A DNA stretch of 64,000 nucleotides from Paroceanicella profunda (GTDB taxonomy: Bacteria > Pseudomonadota > Alphaproteobacteria > Rhodobacterales > Rhodobacteraceae), in contig NZ_CP040821.1 of NCBI RefSeq assembly GCF_005887635.2, positions 124,001 through 188,000 of the forward strand. Reading direction: 5' to 3'. The notes below the pieces were generated by a model that searched no databases, had not been told where the DNA came from, and saw only the letters and a program-made list of their open reading frames with translations. Below are positions 26,769 to 36,713 of this stretch, piece by piece. Numbering within the stretch: position 1 is the stretch's first letter; each line of letters starts with the position of its first letter. A program made the translations under genes and the position numbers.

Positions 26769-28163
26769 ATGGACCTGGGGCTCGTCGGCATCCTGCTGTC
26801 ATTGTGCCTGCTCATGTATCTCGCGTATCGCGGGATAAACGTGCTCATTCTCGCGCCGCTGCTGGCGCTGCTGGCGGCGCTGCTGAGCGGCGGAACACCG
26901 CTGCTCGCCACCTACACGCAGGTGTTCATGGCCGCGCTCGGCGGCTACGTGATCAAGTATTTCCCGCTGTTCCTGCTGGGCGCGATCTTCGGCAAGCTGA
27001 TGGCCGACAGCGGCTCCGCCCGCGCCATCGCGGAGTGGATCGTGGGGCGGCTGGGCGGGCAGCATGCCATCACCGCGGTGGTGCTGAGCTGCGGCGTGCT
27101 CACCTATGGCGGCGTGTCGCTGTTCGTGGTGGCCTTCGCGGTCTACCCCATCGCGAACGAGCTGTGCCGGCGCGCGGAGATCCCCAAGCGGCTCATCCCG
27201 GCGGCCATCGCCCTGGGCTCCTTCACCTTCACCATGACCGCGCTGCCGGGCACCCCGGCGATCCAGAACGCCATCCCGATGCCCTATTTCGGCACCACGC
27301 CCTTCGCCGCGCCGGTGCTGGGCACGCTGGCGGGGCTGATCATGTTCTTCGGCGGCACGGTCTGGCTGAACCGCCGCGCCGCCGCGGCCGCCGCGCGGGG
27401 CGAGGGCTACGGCGCGCACAAGGCGGTGGCCGCCGACGCGCCGGACGAGGACGCGACCGACACCCCGCCCGGCTTCGCCGTGGCCATCGCGCCGGCGGTG
27501 GCGGTGATCGTTCTGAACGCGCTGTTCACCTATGTGGTGATCCCGTGGATGGACACCTCCTACCTCTCCGAGGCGCGCTTCGGGGCCACGGACATCTCCG
27601 CCCTGCGCGGCATCTGGGCGATCATCGCGGCGCTGCTGCTCTCCATCGTGCTGCTGATCGCGCTGAACCGCACCCGCCTGCCGCGCCTGAAGGACAGCAT
27701 CAACACCGGCACCATGGGCTCGCTGCTGCCGGTGTTCAACACCGCCTCCGAGGTGGGCTACGGCGCCACGATCGCGGCCCTGCCGGCCTTTGCCGTGGTG
27801 CGCGACGCGGTGCTGGGCGTGTCCTCGAACCCGTTGGTCTCCGTGGCTGTGGCAACCAACGTGCTGGCCGGCATCACCGGCTCGGCCTCCGGCGGCATGT
27901 CCATCGCGTTGCAGACGCTGGGCGCGCAGTTCATGGAGCTGGCCCAGGCGCAGGGCATCGACCCGGGGCTGATGCACCGGGTGGCGGCGCTGTCCTCCGG
28001 CGGCTTCGACGCGCTGCCGCACAACGGCGCCGTCATCACCCTGCTGGCCATCACCGGCCTCAACCACAAGCAGTCCTACGGGGACATCTTCGTGGTCGCG
28101 GTGCTGATCCCGGTGCTCGCCACCATTCTGGTGATCCTGCTCGGCTCCCTCGCGCTCTTCTGA
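26769..28163 (+). CDS. GntP-family permease
   Basis: A 464-aa inner-membrane protein with about 12 hydrophobic segments. Family-typical segments include YFPLFLLGAIFGKLMADSG, VVLSCGVLTYGGVSLFVVAF, GSFTFTMTALPGTPAIQNAIP and SSGGFDALPHNGAVITLL. GntP permeases import gluconate or other hydroxy-acids with protons. It lies 112 bp after the nitronate-monooxygenase-like gene on the same strand and may supply hydroxy- or keto-acid substrate to the LvaA-D-like enzymes upstream; that link is inferred. Confidence 0.93.
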   Translation: MDLGLVGILLSLCLLMYLAYRGINVLILAPLLALLAALLSGGTPLLATYTQVFMAALGGYVIKYFPLFLLGAIFGKLMADSGSARAIAEWIVGRLGGQHAITAVVLSCGVLTYGGVSLFVVAFAVYPIANELCRRAEIPKRLIPAAIALGSFTFTMTALPGTPAIQNAIPMPYFGTTPFAAPVLGTLAGLIMFFGGTVWLNRRAAAAAARGEGYGAHKAVAADAPDEDATDTPPGFAVAIAPAVAVIVLNALFTYVVIPWMDTSYLSEARFGATDISALRGIWAIIAALLLSIVLLIALNRTRLPRLKDSINTGTMGSLLPVFNTASEVGYGATIAALPAFAVVRDAVLGVSSNPLVSVAVATNVLAGITGSASGGMSIALQTLGAQFMELAQAQGIDPGLMHRVAALSSGGFDALPHNGAVITLLAITGLNHKQSYGDIFVVAVLIPVLATILVILLGSLALF

Positions 28164-28301
28164 CCCGCGGGCGGGGCGGGGCTGTGCGCCCGGGCCTGTC
28201 CTGCCCCGTCCGGGGGGTGTAGAGCTGTGGGGAGCCTGCTCGCCACGGCCGCGCGGCGGGCTATGTGAACGCCGGAAAGACTGCCAGAAAGCGAGCCTGC
28301 C

Positions 28302-30110
28302 TTGTCCAGAGACCTCAGAGACCCCCTTGATCCGGAACGTGATTTCTATGTGGGCGAGCCGGGCAAGGGGCCGGAACTGGTGTGGTATGTGGATTACACC
28401 TTCCGCCACGCCGACCGCGGCCGGGCGGTCATCCTGCGCGCCATGGAATATCTGGGCGAGACCGGCGCCGTCATCGCCATCCGCCAGAACCCCGCCGGCT
28501 CCCGCCGGCCCGAGAGCGAGTGCGCCGCGCGCGCCGCCGTGGCCTCCGGCCTGCAGCAGCGCTTCCTCGACATGCATGCCGCCCTCACCAGCCATCGCGG
28601 CAGCTTCGACCGCGCGGCGATGATGGCGCTCGCGCGCGATCAGGGCCTGGACATGGAACGCTTCGAGGCCGATTTCGACTGCGCGGAGACGGCCGAGCGC
28701 ATCGCGGCGGACAAGGCCTCGGCCGCCCGGGCCGGGGGGAACATGACCCCGCTTCTGTTCATCAACGGGCGGCTCTACCTCGGCGCCTGGGACGAGGTGG
28801 AGCTGATCGAGGCGGTGAAGCGGCCCCTGGGCCTGCGCGTGCGCCTCGCCGCGGACGATTTCTTCCACTGGGCCGCCTCCGGCGGGCTGGTGCTGCTGCT
28901 CGCCACGCTTGCCGCGCTGCTGGTGGCCAACATCGGCCTTCACGATGCCTACGAGCAGGTGCGCGACACGGATTTCGGCTTCACCTGGGACGGGTCGGCC
29001 TTCGCCCTGCCGCTGGAGCAGTGGATCAACGACGGGCTGATGGCGGTGTTCTTCCTCATCGTGGGCATCGAGATCAAGCGCGAGCTGGTGGACGGAGAGC
29101 TGTCCGACCCCGCCCGCGCCGCGCTGCCGATCATCGGGGCCATCGGCGGCATGGCCGCGCCGGCGCTGATCTACACGGCGTTCAACTTCGGCACTGAAAC
29201 CGCGCATGGCTGGGGCATTCCGATGGCGACCGATATCGCCTTCACCCTGGGACTGATGGCGCTGCTGGGCCGGCATGTGCCCACCTCGCTGAAGATCTTC
29301 GTCTCCGCCCTCGCCATCGCCGACGATCTCGGCGCCATCCTGGTGATCGCCGCCTTCTACGGCGACGGGCTGGAGACCACGCCGCTCGTGGGCGCCGTGG
29401 TGGTGCTGGCGGTGATGGCGCTGCTGAACCGCACCCGGGTCTATGCCCGCACGCCCTACCTGATCCTGGGCGTGGTGCTCTGGGGCTTCGTGCATGCCTC
29501 GGGCCTGCATGCCACGCTTGCCGGGGTGCTCACCGCCATCGCCATCCCCTCGCGGCGCAGCGGAAACCTGCACGGCGTCGCCGCGCAGACCGCGGCGGTG
29601 TTCGAGGCCGAACTCGACGACCGGGAGGAGGAGCGCCCCACCGTGCGCGACGGCACGCTCTCCATTCTGGAGAACGCGCTGGAGCGGCTGCGCGAGCCGG
29701 GCGTGCACCTGCAGCGGGCGCTGGAGAGCTGGTCGACCTTCCTGATCCTGCCGCTCTTCGCCTTCTTCAACACCGGCATCGCCATCGGCAACGCCAGCTT
29801 CTCGATCTCCTCCCCGGAGGTGCTGGGGGTGGTCTGCGGCCTGGCCATCGGCAAGCCGCTGGGCATTTTCACCGTGTGCTGGGTGTCGGTGAAACTGGGG
29901 ATCACCCGGCTCTCGCCGGAGATCCGCTGGTCGCAGATGCTCGGGGCGGGCTGCCTTGCCGGGGTGGGCTTCACCATGTCGATCTTCATCGCGGCGGCGG
30001 CCTTCTCCGGTGAGGAGCTGGAGGGCGTGAAGCTCGCCATCCTGCTGGCCTCCACCGCCTCCGCCGCCGTGGGCATGGGCATCCTCTGGGCCGTGCGCCG
30101 GCGCAACTGA
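28302..30110 (+). CDS. nhaA: DsbA-like domain fused to NhaA Na+/H+ antiporter
   Basis: A 602-aa fusion. Residues about 1-175 are a DsbA/thioredoxin-like domain (WYVDYTFRHADRGRAV, ... LFINGRLYLGAWD) that lacks any CxxC motif. Residues about 180-600 are a full NhaA antiporter with the ion-binding Asp pair in IADDLGAI and the GWGIPMATDIAF and LGAGCLAGVGFTMSIF segments. NhaA exports sodium in exchange for protons at alkaline pH. The start is a TTG at 28302 (the furthest in-frame start; a GTG at 28350 is possible). The domain-first order and missing redox motif suggest a regulatory or structural role. Confidence 0.93.
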   Translation: MSRDLRDPLDPERDFYVGEPGKGPELVWYVDYTFRHADRGRAVILRAMEYLGETGAVIAIRQNPAGSRRPESECAARAAVASGLQQRFLDMHAALTSHRGSFDRAAMMALARDQGLDMERFEADFDCAETAERIAADKASAARAGGNMTPLLFINGRLYLGAWDEVELIEAVKRPLGLRVRLAADDFFHWAASGGLVLLLATLAALLVANIGLHDAYEQVRDTDFGFTWDGSAFALPLEQWINDGLMAVFFLIVGIEIKRELVDGELSDPARAALPIIGAIGGMAAPALIYTAFNFGTETAHGWGIPMATDIAFTLGLMALLGRHVPTSLKIFVSALAIADDLGAILVIAAFYGDGLETTPLVGAVVVLAVMALLNRTRVYARTPYLILGVVLWGFVHASGLHATLAGVLTAIAIPSRRSGNLHGVAAQTAAVFEAELDDREEERPTVRDGTLSILENALERLREPGVHLQRALESWSTFLILPLFAFFNTGIAIGNASFSISSPEVLGVVCGLAIGKPLGIFTVCWVSVKLGITRLSPEIRWSQMLGAGCLAGVGFTMSIFIAAAAFSGEELEGVKLAILLASTASAAVGMGILWAVRRRN

Positions 30111-30476
30111 GCGCCAGGGCGGCAGGACGACAGAGCGGCGGGGCGGTGGGGCGGCAGGACGACGGAGCGGCGGGGCGACCGGCCGACACGTCGACTGAAC
30201 GCGGCGGGACGAGTGCGCGGCGGGGCGACTGAACGACGTGACGAAGCCGGGGCCGCGACGCCCGTCACCCGCCGAGTGGGGGGAGACGGCGCGGTGCACG
30301 GCGGTTTCCGATGCCCCGCATCACGGGTGCGGCGTCGGGCGGTCCGAGGCATCGAGCAGGCCGCCTCGCCCGGCCACCGGGGGCGGTTCTTCGCCCGCCG
30401 GACGGCATCGCGCCGCGCCCGGGGGCCGGGCACGGCGCGGTATCGTCTCGGGGCCGTCAGGCCGGGGCGCGGCGGC
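30111..30476. other. intergenic stretch between nhaA and metQ
   Basis: No gene is supported here. The genes on either side converge. Apart from the tandem repeat at its left end I see only GC-rich sequence; long antisense frames over it reflect base composition. No T-tailed terminator was found. Confidence 0.6.
30117..30177. repeat. two-copy GC-rich tandem repeat, period 32 bp
   Basis: Two 29-bp copies (30117-30145 and 30149-30177) differ at one base. The unit begins GGGCGGCAGGACGAC. A degenerate third copy with GCGGCGGGGCGACTGAACG follows near 30217. It lies just after the nhaA stop. Confidence 0.75.
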
Positions 30477-31259
30477 TCACCAGCTGGTGACGACGGCGCC
30501 CTGGTACTTCTCCTCGATGAAATCCTTCACCGCCTGGGAGTGGTAGGCGTTGATCAGCGTCGGCAGCCAGGGTGCGTGGGTCTCCTCCGAACGCACGGCG
30601 ATGACGTTCACGTAGGGGCTGTCCTTCGGCTCCTGCGCGATGGAATCGACACCCGGCTTCAGCCCGGCCTCCATCGCGTAGTTGGTGTTGATCACCGCGG
30701 CGTCCACGTCCTGCAGCGAGCGCGGCAGCTGGGCGGCGTCGAGTTCGAGGAACTCGAGGTGCTTCGGATTCTCCGTCACGTCCAGCGGCGAGGCGGCGAG
30801 GCCGGCATCGTCATCCACCCCGATGTAGCCCAGGCTCTCGAGCAGCAGCAGCGCGCGGCCACCGTTGGTCGGGTCGTTCGGGATGGCGATGGAACCGCCG
30901 TCCGGCAGGTCGTCGAGCGAGGTGAGCGTGTTGGAGTAGACGCCCATCGGGTAGTTCACCGTGGAGGCGACGGAGACGAGGTCGAAGCCCCGGTCGCGCA
31001 CCTGGTTGTCCAGATAGGGCTGGTGCTGGAACGAGTTGGCGTCGAGGTCGCCGTCCGCCAGCGCCTGGTTGGGCACCACGTAGTCGGAGAATTCCATGAT
31101 CTCGATGTCGAGACCCTGGGCCTTCGCCACTTCGGCGACCTTTTCCATGATCGCGGCATGCGGCCCGGGGGTGACACCGACCTTGATGGTCTCGGCGGCG
31201 GCGGCACCGGCCAGCAGGCCGAGCCCGGCGGCGAGGGCCGCGCTTCTGAGTGCGGACAT
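30477..31259 (-). CDS. metQ: methionine ABC transporter substrate-binding protein
   Basis: A 260-aa periplasmic protein of the NlpA/MetQ family. Signal peptide (cleavage near AAAETI, residue 23), then IKVGVTPGPHAAIMEKVAEVAK and the typical EFSDYVVPNQALADGDLDANSFQHQPYL segment. It lacks a lipobox Cys, so it is soluble rather than lipid-anchored. It is the last gene of metN-metI-metQ, 20 bp after metI. Together they import D/L-methionine. Confidence 0.94.
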   Translation of the reverse strand: MSALRSAALAAGLGLLAGAAAAETIKVGVTPGPHAAIMEKVAEVAKAQGLDIEIMEFSDYVVPNQALADGDLDANSFQHQPYLDNQVRDRGFDLVSVASTVNYPMGVYSNTLTSLDDLPDGGSIAIPNDPTNGGRALLLLESLGYIGVDDDAGLAASPLDVTENPKHLEFLELDAAQLPRSLQDVDAAVINTNYAMEAGLKPGVDSIAQEPKDSPYVNVIAVRSEETHAPWLPTLINAYHSQAVKDFIEEKYQGAVVTSW

Positions 31260-31279
31260 GTCTGCTTCCTTCCTTGGAG

Positions 31280-31954
31280 TCAGCGGCCCCGGTTCTTCGG
31301 GGCCTTCTTGTCGAAACGGCGTGCCAGCATCTCGCCCGCGGTCTGCACGAGCTGGACGAGCACGATGAGGATGAGCACCACGGCGGCCATCACCTCGGGC
31401 ATGAAGCGCTGGTAGCCGTAGCGGATGCCGAGGTCGCCCAGCCCCTTGCCGCCCACGGCGCCGACCATGGCCGAATAGCCGATCAGGCTCACGATGGTGA
31501 GCGTCACGCCGAGCGCGATGCCGGGCAGGGCCTCGGGCACCAGCACCTTGCGCACGATCTGCATCGGGGTGGCGCCCATGGCGCGGGCGGCCTCGATGAG
31601 CCCGCTGTCGACATCGCGCACCGCGTTCTCGATCAGCCGGGCCACGAAGGGGATGGTCGCCACCGTGAGCGGCACGATGGCGGCATTGGTGCCGATGGAG
31701 GTGCCGGTGACCAGCCGGGTGAACGGGATGATCGCCACCACCAGGATGATGAAGGGCGTGGAGCGCGTGGCGTTCACGATGAGCCCCAGCACCGCGTTCG
31801 CCGCGGGCGCCGCCATCAGCTCGCCCCGGCGCGAGACGGCGAGGAAGATGCCCAGCGGCGCCCCCACCAGCGTGCCGATGAGCGTGGAGATGGCAACCAT
31901 GTAGAGCGTCTGGAGCGTGGCCTCCATCAGCAGGTTGATCAGGTTAGCGGACAT
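31280..31954 (-). CDS. metI: methionine ABC transporter permease
   Basis: A 224-aa permease with five to six membrane helices and the MetI-type EAA loop (IEAARAMGATPMQIVRKVLVPEA, about residues 140-160). It overlaps the metN stop by 11 bp and precedes metQ, the standard order. Size and sequence are typical of the family. Confidence 0.94.
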   Translation of the reverse strand: MSANLINLLMEATLQTLYMVAISTLIGTLVGAPLGIFLAVSRRGELMAAPAANAVLGLIVNATRSTPFIILVVAIIPFTRLVTGTSIGTNAAIVPLTVATIPFVARLIENAVRDVDSGLIEAARAMGATPMQIVRKVLVPEALPGIALGVTLTIVSLIGYSAMVGAVGGKGLGDLGIRYGYQRFMPEVMAAVVLILIVLVQLVQTAGEMLARRFDKKAPKNRGR

Positions 31955-33014
31955 GGCCCAGCACCTCCGTCTTCAGTCCGTGGTCGTGCAGGAAGGCGCG
32001 GGCGGCGGCCAGCCGCTCCGGCGTGGCGTCGATGGAGACGATCAGGCTGCCGAAGGGCCGCTCGCCGATCTCCTCCACCGCGCCGGCCAGGATGTTCACC
32101 TCCAGCCCCAGCGCCGAGCCGAGCCGCGCCAGCACAGGGTCGGTCGCATGGCTGCCGGTGAAGGTGACCTGCAGCACCGCGGCGAGGCCGGGCGCGTGCT
32201 CCGGCACCATCCGCTCGGAGAGGAACCGCGGCATCACCACCCCGGTCACGCCCTTCAGGAAGGAGCGCGTGGTGGGATGCGCGGGGTCGGAGAACACCGC
32301 GTAGGTCTCCCCCGCCTCCACGATCCGGCCGGCCTCGATCACCGCCACGTGGGAGCCGATGTCGCGCACCACGCCCATCTCATGGGTGATGAGCAGGATG
32401 GTGAGGCCCAGCTCGGCGTTGATGCGCTTGAGGAGGTCGAGCACCTGGCGGGTGGTCTCCGGGTCGAGCGCCGAGGTCGCCTCGTCCGACAGCAACACGT
32501 CCGGCCGGGTGGCGAGCGCCCGGGCGATGCCCACCCGCTGCTTCTGGCCGCCGGAGAGCTCGGCCGGGTAGCGGCCGGCCTGCGCCTCCAGCCCGACAAG
32601 CTCGATCAGCTCGCTCACCCGCGGCCCGATCTCGGCGGCCGGAACCCCGGCGATTTCCAGCGGCAGGGCGATGTTCCCCGCGGTGGTGCGGCTGGAGAGC
32701 AGGTTGAAGTGCTGGAAGATCATGCCCACCGAGCGGCGGATGCGGCGCAGCTCGGCGGTGCCGGCGGCGCCCACGTCATGCCCGTTCACGATGACCTTGC
32801 CCTCGGTGGGGCGCTCCAGCCCGTTGACCATGCGCAGCAGGGTGGACTTGCCCGCGCCCGAGCGGCCGATGATGCCGGAAATGGCCGCGCGCGGCACGTC
32901 GAGGTCGATGCCCTCCAGCGCCATCACCGCTCCGTCGCCGCCCTTGCGGGCGAAGCTCTTGCCGACGCCGCGAAAGGAGATCGCCGCCTGGTCGGAAATG
33001 TTCTGTGCTTGCAT
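31944..33014 (-). CDS. metN: methionine ABC transporter ATP-binding protein
   Basis: A 356-aa ATPase with Walker A GRSGAGKST, signature LSGGQKQR, Walker B VLLSDEATSALD and H-loop LITHE, followed by the C-terminal NIL domain (about residues 265-356) through which methionine inhibits transport in MetN. I start at the ATG of MQAQNISDQ; further upstream in-frame starts lack homology or a good ribosome site. The gene leads the metNIQ operon. The region upstream shows no methionine riboswitch that I can recognise. Confidence 0.94.
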   Translation of the reverse strand: MQAQNISDQAAISFRGVGKSFARKGGDGAVMALEGIDLDVPRAAISGIIGRSGAGKSTLLRMVNGLERPTEGKVIVNGHDVGAAGTAELRRIRRSVGMIFQHFNLLSSRTTAGNIALPLEIAGVPAAEIGPRVSELIELVGLEAQAGRYPAELSGGQKQRVGIARALATRPDVLLSDEATSALDPETTRQVLDLLKRINAELGLTILLITHEMGVVRDIGSHVAVIEAGRIVEAGETYAVFSDPAHPTTRSFLKGVTGVVMPRFLSERMVPEHAPGLAAVLQVTFTGSHATDPVLARLGSALGLEVNILAGAVEEIGERPFGSLIVSIDATPERLAAARAFLHDHGLKTEVLGHVR

Positions 33015-33586
33015 GGCCTGCACGGTCCTGTTCCGGTGCTCCGGGCCTGCCGAAGCGCTGTTCATCCTGGGCGTTTCGGACCGGCCGGCCCGGACAGGGC
33101 GGCGGCATCCGTCGCAATCGGCGGTGGATACGCCCCCGCCTTCCGGTGTGCAAGTGCGAAGGCGCCGGCAGAGGCACGCGGCCGGGCAGGCGGGGCGCTC
33201 CGGCACTCCGCCCGCCGCCCTGCCGAACGCCGGGAACAGGGGCCTGCACGCCCGCGCCGCCGGCGGAATCACGCCCGCGGGCACCCGCTTTTCCCGAACG
33301 ACGGTGCCCGCGCGCCCCGGGGGCGCCTGCCGCCCGCCGGCGCGGGATCGCGGGGGGTTTGCCGCAGTGCGGAACGGCGGCGCCTCGTGGCCCCTTGCCA
33401 AAGCGGGTCCGGCGTGGATATCAAATGTGTGCCCGCACGCATTCGGGCCGACCTGCGCCGGAGGCAATCCGGCAATCCTCCTGCTCCGCGAGGCAGGGCC
33501 CACTCTCCCGGCGCTGCGTGGCAGGTCGCAGCGACATCAGCAATCTCCCGCGCCGCGCTCCCCGGACGGCGGGAAAGGATCCGCCC
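33015..33586. other. intergenic stretch between metN and the MFS gene
   Basis: This 572-bp divergent spacer contains no gene that I can support. It should hold the metNIQ promoter and the MFS gene promoter. I looked for SAM-type and cobalamin-type riboswitch cores and for LysR or TetR palindromes and found none. Only the MFS ribosome site (AAAGGA, 7 bp before 33587) is clear. Confidence 0.55.
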
Positions 33587-34786
33587 ATGACAGACCAGCC
33601 CGGTCTCACGCGCCGGCTTTCGCTCACCATGGCGACGGCCTGTGGCCTCATCGCCGCGAACCTCTACTACGCCCAGCCGCTGATCGGGCTGATCGCGCAG
33701 AGCCTCGGCATCTCCATCGCCCATGCCGGGCTGATCGTGACGATGTGCCAGGCGGGCTACGGGCTGGGGCTGCTGTTCCTCGTGCCGCTGGCGGACCTCA
33801 CCGAGAACCGGCGGCTGATCCTCGGCGTGCTCGGCGTCGGCATCGCAAGCTCCGTTGGCGTGGCGCTGGCGCAGACACCGGGGATCTTCCTGTTCTTCTG
33901 CCTGCTGCTCGGTCTCGGCTCGGTCTCGGTGCAGATGCTGGTGCCGCTCACCGCGCATCTGGCGAGCGACGAAACCCGGGGCCGCGAGGTCGGCAAGGTG
34001 ATGAGCGGCCTGCTGCTGGGCATCATGCTGGCGCGCCCGGCCTCGAGCCTGATCACCGAACTGGCCGGCTGGCGCACGGTGTTCGTCCTCTCCGCCGTTG
34101 CGATGACGGCGATGGGCGTGGCGCTGTGGCGGCGGCTTCCGGTGCATCGGCCGCGGCCCGGGCCGGGCTATCTGGGCCTGATGCGTTCCATGGCCGGGCT
34201 GGTGGCCGAACATCCGCTGCTGCGCCAGCGCGCCCTCGGGCAGGCGTTGATGTTCGCCTCCTTTTCGGTGTTCTGGACCACGACGCCGCTGCTGCTGGCC
34301 GGGCCGGACTATGGGCTGAGCCAGGCGGGGATCGCGCTCTTCGCCTTCGCGGGGGTGGCGGGGGCGGTGGCCGCGCCGCTGGCCGGCGGCTGGGCGGACA
34401 GGGGCCATGGCCGGCGCGGCGCGCTGGTGGCAATGACGCTCGGGGTAGCCTCCTGGGGGCTGAGCCATGTCGGCGCGCCGGGCACGGCGCTGGGGCTGGG
34501 CCTGCTGGCGCTGGCGGGCATCGTGCTGGACTTCGGCGTGCAGGCGAACCTCGTCGTCAGCCAGCGCGAGATCTTCGGCCTCGCCCCGCATGCGCGCGGG
34601 CGGCTGAACGGGCTCTTCATGGCGACATTCTTCATCGGCGGCGCCCTGGGCTCCGCGGCGGGGGCCTTCGTGTTCAGCCATTACGGCTGGGGGCCCACCT
34701 CGGTGCTGGGCCTCGCCGGCCCGGCGGTGGCGCTGCTCCTGCGCCTGCGCGCGCGGGACACGGAACCGGCCTCCGCCCCGGGCTGA
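33587..34786 (+). CDS. MFS transporter
   Basis: A 399-aa permease of the major facilitator superfamily with 12 predicted helices. LIAANLYYAQPLIGLIAQSLG in the first helix and the MFS loop-2 segment (LVPLADLTENRRLIL) resemble the YgaY/NepI-like efflux group. The start at 33587 has AAAGGA upstream. The substrate is unknown; members often export drugs or metabolites. It is divergent from metNIQ and convergent with the dihydroxyacetone kinase gene. Confidence 0.9.
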   Translation: MTDQPGLTRRLSLTMATACGLIAANLYYAQPLIGLIAQSLGISIAHAGLIVTMCQAGYGLGLLFLVPLADLTENRRLILGVLGVGIASSVGVALAQTPGIFLFFCLLLGLGSVSVQMLVPLTAHLASDETRGREVGKVMSGLLLGIMLARPASSLITELAGWRTVFVLSAVAMTAMGVALWRRLPVHRPRPGPGYLGLMRSMAGLVAEHPLLRQRALGQALMFASFSVFWTTTPLLLAGPDYGLSQAGIALFAFAGVAGAVAAPLAGGWADRGHGRRGALVAMTLGVASWGLSHVGAPGTALGLGLLALAGIVLDFGVQANLVVSQREIFGLAPHARGRLNGLFMATFFIGGALGSAAGAFVFSHYGWGPTSVLGLAGPAVALLLRLRARDTEPASAPG

Positions 34787-35039
34787 GGCCGGACACGTCG
34801 CACCGCCACACCCGCCTTCGAGCGCGCGGCCTTGTCGCCGCCGACCCTCTCCGATGAGCGCCGGCGGCAGTGACGCGGGTGCAGGCCAGCGGCGGGAGGG
34901 GGGTGCAGAAGCTCCCGCCGCCGGGCTCGGGAGCCCGCCGCGGCGCGGACCGATGCGCCTGGCGGGCCGGCGGTGCAGGGCCGGCCCTGACCTCAGGGTC
35001 GGCGGCAGGCCAGCCGACCGGCCCTCCGGGCGGTTCACC

Positions 35040-36713
35040 TCAACCGCGTGGTGCAGCGGCCAGGGCTTCGAGCCAGAGGGCCACGGCCTCGGCGCCGGGG
35101 TCCTTGTGGCCCTTCGCGCGGTCGCCGAGATAGGACGACCGCCCGAGGCGCGGCTGCATCTGGGCCGTGCGCTCCGCGCCCTCGCGCGCCGCCTGCGCCA
35201 CCGCCGGGAGGCCGGCGCCCTCCAGCGCCGCGTCACGCGCGGGGGCGAGGGCGTCGACCATCGTCCGGTCTCCCGGCGCCGCGCCGCCGAGGCCGCAGAG
35301 CGCGTCCACGCCCGCGGCGAAGGCCTCGGCCCAGCCGTCCGGCCTGCGGTCCAGCGCGGTGGCCGCCGCGGTGCACAGGATGGCATAGAGCGGGCCCGAG
35401 GTGCCGCCGATGGCCCGGCGGATCAGCGCGCCGCAGTGCCGCAGGGCGGGCCCGGGGGGCAGGGCGGCGAGGGCGGAAGCCTCGGCCTGCACCGCCTCCG
35501 CCGCCGCGGCGAGGGAGCGGCCGATGTCCCCGTCTCCCACCGCCTGGTCCATGCGGGTGAGCTCCGGCTCCGCGTCGCGCAGGGCGGCGCAGATGGCGCG
35601 CAGCCCGGCTTCGAAGCGCGGTCCGGCCGGGGCACCGGAAGCCGTGGCGGCCATGTCGGGCGCGGGCGGTGCGGGCAGGCGGCGCGGGACCATGGGCGTG
35701 GCGGGAAGCGCCTGCCGGGGCCAGGCCGGGGCGTCCACCGGCAGGTCCAGCGCCGCCTCGATGCCGGTGTCGCAGCGCAGCAGGGTGAGCGAGATGCCGG
35801 CCATGTCGATGGCGGTGAGGAAGGTGCCGCACCAGGCGCGCGCCACCTCGAAGCCGCGCTCGGCGAGCAGGGCCAGCGCGTCACCGGCAACGATGCTCTG
35901 CTCCATCACCGGCGTGGCGCCGAGGTTGTTGACCATGAGGGCCAGCCGGGTGCCGGGTGCGAAGCCGCGGTCCGCGATGATGCGCTCCAGCAGGGTGGCG
36001 ACCAGCTCCCGGGCCGGGCGCAGCGTGGTGCGCTCCACCCCCGGTTCGCCGTGGATGCCGAGGCCGAGCTCGATCTCCTGCGGGCCCAGCTCGAAATTCG
36101 GGGTGCCGGCGGCGGGCACCGTGCAGGGCGACAGCGCGACGCCCATGGTGGCCATGCCCGCCACGGCCCTCTCGGCCAGCGCCGTCACCTCGGCGAGGGA
36201 GAGGCCGGCCTCGGCCGCCGCACCGGCGATCTTGTGCACCAGAACCGTGCCGGCGATGCCGCGCCGCCCGGCGGTGTGCTCGGCCGCGCCGAGGGCGGCG
36301 TCATCGGTCACGATCACCATCTCCACCGCGATGCCCTCGGCGCGGGCGATCTCGGCGGCAAGGCCGAAGTTCAGCCTGTCGCCGGTATAGTTCTTCACGA
36401 TGAGCAGCACCCCGGCGGGGCCGGAGACGGCGCGGATGGCCGCGAGCACCGCGTCGGTGCCGGGGGAGGCGAAGACATCGCCGGAGACCGCCGCCGTGAT
36501 CATGCCGCGCCCGACATATCCCGCGTGGGCCGGCTCATGCCCCGCGCCGCCGCCGGTGACCAGCGCCACCTTGCCCTCGGCGCGGAAGGCCTCGATGTCG
36601 GCGCGCAGCACGGTGGTCTCGTCGCCCAGCAGGGCGAGCGAGGGGGTGAGCGCCACGAGCCCGGAGAGGGCGTCCGGCACGATATGGGGAATGTCGTTCA
36701 CGAGTTTCTTCAT
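35040..36713 (-). CDS. single-chain dihydroxyacetone kinase (DhaK-DhaL)
   Basis: A 557-aa ATP-dependent kinase that turns dihydroxyacetone (or glyceraldehyde) into its phosphate. The DhaK domain (about residues 1-330) has GGGAGHEP, DVFASPG and the substrate-binding His in GLGIHGEPG. The DhaL domain (about 355-557) has the metal-binding VGDGDIGRSL and GGTSGPLYA. The start MKKLVNDIPH is the ATG at 36713. A terminator-like hairpin at 36901 separates it from the ABC operon upstream. It could use glycerol-derived dihydroxyacetone from the neighbouring glycoside pathway, but no glycerol dehydrogenase is present. Confidence 0.93.
   Translation of the reverse strand: MKKLVNDIPHIVPDALSGLVALTPSLALLGDETTVLRADIEAFRAEGKVALVTGGGAGHEPAHAGYVGRGMITAAVSGDVFASPGTDAVLAAIRAVSGPAGVLLIVKNYTGDRLNFGLAAEIARAEGIAVEMVIVTDDAALGAAEHTAGRRGIAGTVLVHKIAGAAAEAGLSLAEVTALAERAVAGMATMGVALSPCTVPAAGTPNFELGPQEIELGLGIHGEPGVERTTLRPARELVATLLERIIADRGFAPGTRLALMVNNLGATPVMEQSIVAGDALALLAERGFEVARAWCGTFLTAIDMAGISLTLLRCDTGIEAALDLPVDAPAWPRQALPATPMVPRRLPAPPAPDMAATASGAPAGPRFEAGLRAICAALRDAEPELTRMDQAVGDGDIGRSLAAAAEAVQAEASALAALPPGPALRHCGALIRRAIGGTSGPLYAILCTAAATALDRRPDGWAEAFAAGVDALCGLGGAAPGDRTMVDALAPARDAALEGAGLPAVAQAAREGAERTAQMQPRLGRSSYLGDRAKGHKDPGAEAVALWLEALAAAPRG

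Noticed and set aside
26799..30299. 1166-aa minus-strand open frame across the GntP and nhaA genes
   Set aside because: It is antisense to two well-supported genes and is full of His/Gly/Arg-rich low-complexity sequence. Such long antisense frames are expected at this GC content.
33015..33586. Possible SAM or cobalamin riboswitch upstream of metN
   Set aside because: I looked for SAM-II-like and cobalamin-type core sequences on the metN strand and could not find them.
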